64,000 nt of DNA, from assembly GCF_016653315.1 (NCBI RefSeq), contig NZ_NHSH01000057.1, forward strand, positions 141,747 through 205,746. Direction: 5' to 3'. The position numbers and the translations under genes are program-made. The first letter of the stretch is position 1. Each line of letters begins with the position of its first letter. Below are positions 57,535 through 64,000 of the stretch, in pieces. The notes beneath the pieces were generated by a model that ran no database searches, was not told where the DNA came from, and was given only the letters and a program-made list of their open reading frames with translations. This DNA comes from Halochromatium roseum. GTDB lineage: Bacteria; Pseudomonadota; Gammaproteobacteria; Chromatiales; Chromatiaceae.

Positions 57535-58473
57535 ATGACAACCACAGCTACGCCCGGTCTGGAGCAGCTTGAAATCGCCACCACCGCTTCCGGGCGCCGC
57601 ATCGCCTTCTCGCAGTTCGGCCGCCCTGCTGGCGTGCCGGTGATCTATGCGCATGGCTTTCCGAGTTCGCGACGCGAGGCCTGGCTGGTGCACGAGGCGG
57701 CACAGGAGATCGGCGTGCGCCTGATCAGCATCGACCGCCCCGGTTATGGCGACAGTGAGCCCGACGACGCTCGGCAGATCATTGATTGGCCGGATGATGT
57801 GCTCTGCGTCGCCAACCAGCTCAAGCTCAAACGTTTCAGCCTGCTCGGCGTCTCGGGTGGCGGTCCCTATGTGCTCGCCTGCGCCTGGCGGCTGGCGCAA
57901 CCCGAGCCGCATCCGCTCAAAGGGCGCGTCTCTGCGCTGACCCTGGTCTGTCCGCTCGGGCCGATCTATCGCGACGAACAGCTCGAGCAGATGCCGTGGG
58001 CGGCGCGCATCAACCTGCGCATGGGTCAGCAGGCCGACTGGCTCAATGACCTGGTGTTCGGCGGCCCCACCACCGCCCTGCTCGCACGCTGGCCGGGGCT
58101 GGTCGAACAGGCGCGCAGCCTCGCCGCGCCAGCTGCCGACCGCGAGGTCCTCTCCAGGCCCGCGATCACCGAGCTTCTCAACCGCACCATCGCCGATGCC
58201 ATGGCCAACGGCGCGCCCGGTGCGCGGCGTGATCTCTATCTCTATACCCACGACTGGGGACTCCCGTTCCAGCAGATCGATGTGCCCATCCACCTCTGGC
58301 ACGGCCGGGCCGACGGCACGGTGCCGATCGAGCATGCCCGCTGGTACGCGGACCAACTCCCCGATCTGATGCTGACCGAACTGTTCGACGAAGGGCATTA
58401 CTCGGTGCCCGTGCTCTATAGCCGGCAGATCCTCATCGAACTGGTTAGCGCGACCCAGTTTGGGACGCTCTGA
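57535..58473 (+). CDS. Alpha/beta hydrolase
   Basis: The 312-residue protein has HGFPSSRREAW for the oxyanion region, the nucleophile GVSGGGPYVLA, HGRADGTVPIEHA with the acid and GHYSVP with the catalytic His. GGAG precedes the ATG. It lies 19 bases after pyk, possibly co-transcribed. The substrate is unknown; there is no signal peptide. Confidence 0.88.
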   Translation: MTTTATPGLEQLEIATTASGRRIAFSQFGRPAGVPVIYAHGFPSSRREAWLVHEAAQEIGVRLISIDRPGYGDSEPDDARQIIDWPDDVLCVANQLKLKRFSLLGVSGGGPYVLACAWRLAQPEPHPLKGRVSALTLVCPLGPIYRDEQLEQMPWAARINLRMGQQADWLNDLVFGGPTTALLARWPGLVEQARSLAAPAADREVLSRPAITELLNRTIADAMANGAPGARRDLYLYTHDWGLPFQQIDVPIHLWHGRADGTVPIEHARWYADQLPDLMLTELFDEGHYSVPVLYSRQILIELVSATQFGTL

Positions 58474-58709
58474 AGCGGTCCGCCTACCTCGGCGACAGCC
58501 GTTCGGCCAGCGACCCTGTTGGGTCATACAGTTGACCGGGAGTCTTTGGATTCGCGTGCCTGGCGCAACCAACGTCAAACACAGCGACACGGCGCAGATT
58601 GTTTGTCTGCGCGCTATGGCATTGCCGCGCTGGCCGCGAGACCCGATGGGCAAACCCCACCGCCGCCGGATATCCTGCACCGATGACACCCGTGCCGGAG
58701 AACCCGCCC

Positions 58710-60554
58710 ATGTCCCGCCTGTGCTTCCCCTACGGCATCGCTAACTTCCGCGCCATTCACGACGACGGCGCGCTCTACATCGACCGCACCGACCGTATCG
58801 CCACCCTGGAGGCCATCGGTCGCCAGCTCCTGCTGCTGCGCCCGCGTCGCTTCGGCAAATCGCTGTGGTTATCGACGCTCGCGCATTACTACGATCTGCG
58901 CCGCGCCGGGGAGTTCGAGGAACTCTTTGGGCATCTCGCCATTGGTCGGGCGCCGACCGCGCGGCGCAACAGCTATTTCATCATGCAGTGGAATTTCTCC
59001 ACCGTGGATCCGATGGGGACGACCGATCAAATTCGCACGGCACTCTACGAACATATCAATGGGGAAATTGCCGCGACCCTCACCCGCTATGGGGATCTGA
59101 TCCCAGGCCAGGTCAGCATGCAGGACAATGCCCTGGCCTCGTTCCGCTCCCTGCTCGCCGCCGTGGGCCAAAGCCCGCATTCCCTCTACCTGCTGATCGA
59201 CGAATACGACAACTTCGCCAACGAGGTGCTGGTCAGCCGCGATCGCGGCGAAGAACGTTACCACGCACTGGTCGGCGGCGAGGGCGTAATCAAGACGGTG
59301 TTCAAAGTCGTCAAGATGGCGGCTGAAGGCGGCGCGCTCGACCGAGTGTTCATCACTGGGGTCTCGCCGGTGGTGATGGCGGACATCACCAGCGGCTATA
59401 ACGTCGCCAAGGACATCACGCTCGAACCCGAGCTGGCCGATCTGTGCGGCTTTCATGCGTCTGAAATCGCGGTCGTCCTCGACCAAATCATCGCCGAGTG
59501 CGAACTGCCCGCCGCCCAGGCCAAGGAAGCGCTGGATCTGATGCGGGCGTTTTACAACGGCTATAACTTCTCCCTAACACCTGAAGGCGGGCAGATCTAT
59601 AACCCAACGCTCGCGCTCTATTTTTTTGAACATCTGGCCAAGTCTTGCCGCTACCCGGAAGAGATGTTCGACAACAATCTCGCCATGGACCGCAACCGTA
59701 TTGACTACATCGCCCAACTGCCCCATGGCGAAGCGGTGGTCACGGCGGCCCTGGATCGCGGCGAGCCGCTGACGGTCGAGACGTTGGAGCGGCGTTTCGG
59801 CGTCGAGCGCATGTTGCGCGCGCCGCAGACCGAAAGCTTCCTGGCCTCGCTGCTGTATTTCTTCGGCGTCCTAACCTATGGCGGGCGCGGACCCTTGCGG
59901 CACTTGCAACTGGTCATTCCCAATCTGGTGGTGCGCAAGCTCTATGTGGAGCGCATTCAGGAATCCCTGCTGCCGGGCTTCGATCTCGACCGCGAGCGCC
60001 GCGCGGTCTGCAAGGGCTTGTATGCCAAGGGTGCCATTGGGCCGGTCTGTACCTTCATCGAGCAGCGCTTTCTGCCGGTGTTCGACAATCGCGATCTGCG
60101 CTGGTCGAACGAATTGGTGGTGAAAACCGCCTTTTTGGTGACGCTGTTCAATGATCTGGGCTACATCATGGATTCCGAAACCGCTGTCGGGCGCGGTTAC
60201 TGTGATCTGTCCATGATCGTCCGCCCGGATGCCCGGCACTATGCTTTCCTCGATCATGTCATCGAGTTCAAGCACCTGACCCTCGCCGACCTGCCGGGAC
60301 TCGACAGCGAGGCATTGGCCAAGATGCCGATTGAAGCCCTGCGTGCGCGCCCGGAGGTCGCCAACCAACTGGCGGCGGCCAATGCCCAGTTGGCGATCTA
60401 TCGCGAGCGGTTGCAGGCCCTCTATGGCACCGCGCTCAAGCTGCATACCCATGCCGTGGTCTGCATCGGGCTGCTGCGCTTGGTGTGGGCATCGACAGCG
60501 ACGGCGCGGCTTGATGGCGCGAGCGCAGACATCGCCATCCATGAGGAGTTGTGA
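58710..60554 (+). CDS. AAA-ATPase-like protein with C-terminal PD-(D/E)XK (DUF1703) nuclease
   Basis: The 614-residue protein starts with the AAA-ATPase-like domain: FPYGIANFRAIHDDGALYIDRTDRI, a P-loop LLLRPRRFGKSLWLSTLAHYY (an unusual RPRRFGKS form typical of the family) and LYLLIDEYDNFANEVL. The C-terminal DUF1703 domain shows GRGYCDLSMIV and HVIEFKHLTL, a likely PD-(D/E)XK site. The ATG at 58710 has GGAGA upstream; 58683 is possible. Families of this type multiply in some genomes with unknown role. The next gene starts 4 bases later. Confidence 0.88.
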   Translation: MSRLCFPYGIANFRAIHDDGALYIDRTDRIATLEAIGRQLLLLRPRRFGKSLWLSTLAHYYDLRRAGEFEELFGHLAIGRAPTARRNSYFIMQWNFSTVDPMGTTDQIRTALYEHINGEIAATLTRYGDLIPGQVSMQDNALASFRSLLAAVGQSPHSLYLLIDEYDNFANEVLVSRDRGEERYHALVGGEGVIKTVFKVVKMAAEGGALDRVFITGVSPVVMADITSGYNVAKDITLEPELADLCGFHASEIAVVLDQIIAECELPAAQAKEALDLMRAFYNGYNFSLTPEGGQIYNPTLALYFFEHLAKSCRYPEEMFDNNLAMDRNRIDYIAQLPHGEAVVTAALDRGEPLTVETLERRFGVERMLRAPQTESFLASLLYFFGVLTYGGRGPLRHLQLVIPNLVVRKLYVERIQESLLPGFDLDRERRAVCKGLYAKGAIGPVCTFIEQRFLPVFDNRDLRWSNELVVKTAFLVTLFNDLGYIMDSETAVGRGYCDLSMIVRPDARHYAFLDHVIEFKHLTLADLPGLDSEALAKMPIEALRARPEVANQLAAANAQLAIYRERLQALYGTALKLHTHAVVCIGLLRLVWASTATARLDGASADIAIHEEL

Positions 60555-60558
60555 GGCC

Positions 60559-61781
60559 ATGCGCTTTTTCAATACCGAAGGGCCGGTGCGGGCCGATCTG
60601 CATTATCTGCTGCCACCGCTGACGCGCTGGGATCTGGAGGAGGTGCTGGCGCTGATTGAGCAGCAGAAAGACTTCCTGCTCCACGCCCCGCACCGCACCA
60701 GACCGGTAAGACCTCCTGCTTGCTGGCGCTGATGGCGCATCTGAACCGTGAGGGACAGTATCGCGCGGTGTATGCCAATCTGGAAGGCGCACAGGCCTAT
60801 CGCGAGCGCATCGATCCGGCAATGGCGACCATCGTCACCGACATCGCCACCTGGGCCAGCGATGGCGTCGGGGATACCCAAGCCCCAGCCCTGGCCCGCG
60901 AGGTGCTCGCAGATACACCACCAGGCTCGGCGCTAGGGGTCTTTTTGAGCCGCTGGTGTGCGCGCCTAGACGCTCCGCTCGTGCTCCTGCTCGATGAGGT
61001 CGATGCCCTGGTCGGCGACACCCTGATCTCGCTGCTGCGCCAGTTACGTGCTGGTTATACCAAGCGCCCCAAAGCCTTCCCCAGCAGCCTGGTGCTGTGC
61101 GGCGTGCGCGACCTGCGCGACCTGCGCGACCTGCGCGACTATCGCATCCAATCCAGTACGCAACAGGCCGTCATCACCGGCGGCAGCGCCTTCAACATCA
61201 AGGCCGAGTCGTTGCGTCTGGGCGATTTCAGCGAGGCAGAAACGCGGACCTTGCTGCAGGAACATACCCAGGAGACCGGTCAGGTCTTCACCCCCGAGGC
61301 CCTGCAACAGGTCTGGACGCTCACCCAAGGCCAGCCCTGGCTAGTCAATGCGCTGGCCTATCAGGCCTGTTTCCGCTCGCCGGAAGGACGCGATCGCACC
61401 CGACCGATCGATGCGGCGATGATCGAGGCGGCCAAGGAGCATCTGATCCTCCATCGCGTCACCCATCTCGACCAGCTCGCCGACAAGCTGCGCGAGGAGC
61501 GGGTGCGACGGATCATCGAGCCGATGTTGGCGGGCGAGTCGCTGGAGCAACTGCCGCTCAGTGACATCGAGTATCTGACCGATCTCGGGCTGTTACGCCA
61601 GCGCGGTGGTGGTGGCATCGAGATCGCCAACCCGATCTACCGCGAGGTCTTGCCGCGCACCCTAGCCCTGGTGCCTCAGGCCTCCCTGCCCCGGATCAAC
61701 CCGACCTGGCTCGATGACCAGGGCCAAGTTGACGAGGCGCTCAGCCCGGGTGGACGGAGGATTAAGGTGATTCGGGCCTGA
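60559..61781 (+). pseudogene. AAA-like ATPase gene, copy A, frameshifted in Walker A
   Basis: Copy A opens MRFFNTEGPVRADLHYLLPPL and runs to 60688-60697, where a tandem CCGCA duplication (5 bases) shifts the frame and ends translation soon after. Removing one unit restores HAPHQTGKTSCLLALM, a good Walker A. The remainder is an intact frame from 60720 to 61781, with LVLLLDEVDALVGDT (Walker B) and a C-terminal winged-helix-like part. In the middle an LRD triplet (RDLRDLRDLRD) comes from a codon-level repeat. It follows the AAA/PD-(D/E)XK gene by 4 bases. Confidence 0.85.
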
Positions 61782-61813
61782 GCGCGACACCCCCAGCCTG
61801 GGATGCACCGACC

Positions 61814-62956
61814 TCACAGCCGTATCGTCACCGAGAATAGTTCCCCGTTTTCAGCAAAACTCACGCGATCGCCTAAGGCTCTGATCATCAACGGAACCCC
61901 GCGCCCCAAGCCATCGATGTAGCGCATGTTATCAAGGTACTTGAGCAACAACAGATTCCGCGGCGCGGAATTGCCAGAGCGAATCTTCTGTACTGTGAGG
62001 CTATTCGGCAAGCGTCCGGGCGAATGGATTTCGAGCCGATCACGAAACAAGAAAAGCTGAATCCGCCGGTGCGAGAGCGAATAATCGCGATGGCAAACCG
62101 CATTGACCAGCGCCTCACGCAGGGCAGCAGGCGGAATGCAATCCTGCTCTTCGCGCCGTAATCCGTTGACTGTCGAGGGCTTGGGCAAAAAGAGGCGGAC
62201 CAGCGCCGCGGCATTGTCGATCAGATCCGGCAGCACGCCCATCAGTTCTTTCTTATCCAGCAGCGGATCGGTGATCTCGACACCGTTAAAAGCAGCAAAC
62301 TGAATGGCACTCTGCGGCAATCTGCGTTGTGGTTGTCGACCGAAGATCAGCAATCCACCAATGGTGCACACCGGCAGACCTTCATGCAGACTCAAGAGAT
62401 CGGCATTCAGTAACAGATTGATGCGCTCATCGCCATCAAGGCGAAAATAGTCGAGTTGATAATACGTCTGCCAATAGACCTGAAGCTTCGACTCGTCAAG
62501 ATCCTCTGGGCCGGTCTGTTCAACGGGCGAGATGTCAAAGTGGACCAGGCCGGCTGCTTGGAACAAGCGGCTCAGTTCCTCTTTGGTGGCCTGCCGATTG
62601 GTTGAGCCGATCCGAATCAGGAATTTTCCATCGAGCGTCTGGTAAGGCTTCGCTGGCCCCTTGCCAACCCTCACCTCGCAGACATCCCGACCGTTGATAC
62701 AACTCCAAACAAGCTCCGGATCGATGGCCGGCACGACATTGTGTCGCGCCACATTGATCACCCGCTGTTCAATCAGCGCGCGATCGGTCACGCCAAGAAT
62801 GGCTCCGTCGTCAGCCACGCCGATCAACACGACCCCACCAAGGCTGTTAGAAAAGGCGACGAGTTCTTTGGCTAAGGATTCCGGCCGCACATCTTCTTGC
62901 TTGAATTCAAGAGACGCATGCTCGCCTTGAGTCAAGAGCGTTGTGATATCCGTCAT
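61814..62956 (-). CDS. AlbA_2/Schlafen-type and HATPase_c-domain protein
   Basis: The 380-residue protein has the AlbA_2 (Schlafen) domain: HASLEFKQEDVRPESLAKELVAFSNSLGGVVLIGVADDGAILGV. A C-terminal ATP-binding domain of the HATPase_c_4 type follows, with IPPAALREALVNAVCHRDYSL and DGLGRGVPLM. The ATG at 62956 is the family-like start; the frame is open to 63127. Such proteins may bind RNA or DNA and act as regulators, and some occur in phage-defence contexts. It lies between the two AAA copies, on the opposite strand. Confidence 0.88.
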   Translation of the reverse strand: MTDITTLLTQGEHASLEFKQEDVRPESLAKELVAFSNSLGGVVLIGVADDGAILGVTDRALIEQRVINVARHNVVPAIDPELVWSCINGRDVCEVRVGKGPAKPYQTLDGKFLIRIGSTNRQATKEELSRLFQAAGLVHFDISPVEQTGPEDLDESKLQVYWQTYYQLDYFRLDGDERINLLLNADLLSLHEGLPVCTIGGLLIFGRQPQRRLPQSAIQFAAFNGVEITDPLLDKKELMGVLPDLIDNAAALVRLFLPKPSTVNGLRREEQDCIPPAALREALVNAVCHRDYSLSHRRIQLFLFRDRLEIHSPGRLPNSLTVQKIRSGNSAPRNLLLLKYLDNMRYIDGLGRGVPLMIRALGDRVSFAENGELFSVTIRL

Positions 62957-63307
62957 TGAGTCGGAGTACCTCGAGTGCTGGCGATCCATCGGCATGGCCA
63001 CCCAAGCGCTGCGCATCCGCACTGCAGACCCCGCGCGGGGACCCTCCTCGCTTTGACTCGCAGTCGCACTCGCCAACGCCTCTAGCCAGGGCTGGCGATT
63101 ACGGACTATAGCCGGAACGGAGGTCAACCATCAATACAATGCGAGTCATATTCGGATTACCCCTTGCCTGCGGCGGACAAGGCTGGCCGGCCGAGGGTGC
63201 ACGAGGCGTCAGCGCGATCCAGGTGTCGACTTTAGAGCGCCCCCGTCGGGTCTACGGCGGATGCTATGCTTGAGCACTCGCGAACCGTCAAAATGGGCTT
63301 TATGACG
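62957..63307. other. Non-coding gap
   Basis: The 350 bases between the AlbA_2 gene and copy B contain no supported gene or RNA. Promoters for both divergent genes must lie here, but no box close to consensus stood out. Confidence 0.5.
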
Positions 63308-64000
63308 ATGCGCTTTTTCAATACCGAAGGGCCGGTGCGGGCCGATCTGCATTACCTGCTTCCGCCGCTCCAGCGTTGGCACCTCGATGAGGTGGTCGCG
63401 CTGATTGAGCGAAAGAAATACTTCCTACTCCACGCCCCACGCCAGACCGGCAAGACCTCCTGCTTGCTGGCGCTGATGGCGCATCTGAACCGTGAGGGAC
63501 AGTATCGCGCGGTGTATGCCAATCTGGAAGGCGCACAGGCCTATCGCGAGCGCATCGATCCGGCAATGGCGACCATCGTCACCGACATCGCCACCTGGGC
63601 CAGCGATGGCGTCGGCGATACCCAAGCCCCAGCCCTGGCCCGCGAGGTGCTCGCAGACACACCACCAGGCTCGGCGCTAGGGGTCTTTTGAGCCGCTGGT
63701 GTGCGCGCCTAGACGCTCCGCTCGTGCTCCTGCTCGATGAGGTCGATGCCCTGGTCGGCGACACCCTGATCTCGCTGCTGCGCCAGTTACGTGCTGGTTA
63801 TACCAAGCGCCCCAAAGCCTTCCCCAGCAGCCTGGTGCTGTGCGGCGTGCGCGGCGTGCGCGACCTGCGCGACCTGCGCGACTATCGCATCCAATCCAGT
63901 ACGCAACAGGCCGTCATCACCGGCGGCAGCGCCTTCAACATCAAGGCCGAGTCGTTGCGTCTGGGCGATTTCAGCGAGGCAGAAACGCGGACCTTGCTGC
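63308..64000 (+). pseudogene. AAA-like ATPase gene, copy B, frameshifted and cut by window edge
   Basis: Copy B starts MRFFNTEGPVRADLHYLLPPL and keeps an intact Walker A (LLHAPRQTGKTSCLLALM). At 63686-63689 a run of four T stands where copy A has five, so translation ends at GVF* (63691). Past the break the other frame continues like copy A to the window end. From about 63454 on it differs from copy A by only about four substitutions and the one indel, in some 545 bases. The start could be an ATG at 63266. Confidence 0.85.

Overview
The window is a dense, GC-rich chromosomal segment from a Gram-negative gammaproteobacterium. Lipid A and Kdo genes (msbA, lpxK, kdsB), a Lol lipoprotein exporter, periplasmic DsbA/DsbC and RNase E all point there. 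The backbone lolC-lolD-comEC-exbB-exbD-msbA-lpxK-kdsB-(LMW-PTP)-rne-rluC-HAD-sppA-maf follows an order known from pseudomonads and relatives. Paralogous AAA/PD-(D/E)XK genes at the right end, like those amplified in purple sulfur bacteria, make Chromatiales a reasonable guess; this is inference, not proof.

Layout. 0-12 kb: end of an ACT-domain gene, a SWIM/SNF2 helicase, divergent mutS, a membrane protein, an alpha/beta hydrolase, a MIF-like tautomerase, a decayed MscS-type channel gene and a membrane diguanylate cyclase. 12-18.6 kb: a tightly overlapping operon resembling ytcA-mdtNOP (small membrane protein, membrane fusion protein, FUSC transporter, TolC-type lipoprotein) that ends in glutamate decarboxylase. 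18.7-24.3 kb: a zinc-ribbon microprotein with an ARMT1-like protein, then dsbA, dsbC, xerD and ogt on the minus strand, and ycgN and yceF (maf family) on the plus strand.

24.3-34.1 kb is a restriction island between the convergent yceF and sppA: hsdM, a truncated DUF1016 gene, hsdS, a GmrSD-like DUF262/DUF1524 gene, a small antitoxin-like gene, a broken fic gene, hsdR and a YgjP-like metallopeptidase. Its edges carry decayed copies of ygjP (left) and yceF (right), so the rearrangement can be read from the sequence. 34.1-41 kb: sppA, HAD phosphatase, rluC and divergent rne with a long leader. 41-44.1 kb: a sulfotransferase, GT4 glycosyltransferase and DUF2334 deacetylase cassette, placed between rne and the LMW phosphatase. 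44.2-55.7 kb: an envelope-biogenesis operon on the minus strand running from lolC to kdsB.

55.7-64 kb: pyk behind a region made almost entirely of tandem repeats, an alpha/beta hydrolase, and an accessory cluster of an AAA/PD-(D/E)XK protein, two nearly identical AAA ATPase genes each broken by a different short-repeat frameshift, and an AlbA_2/Schlafen-type protein. Short perfect tandem duplications occur through the whole window, inside and between genes, which suggests frequent replication slippage. No tRNA, rRNA, CRISPR array or intact insertion sequence was seen.
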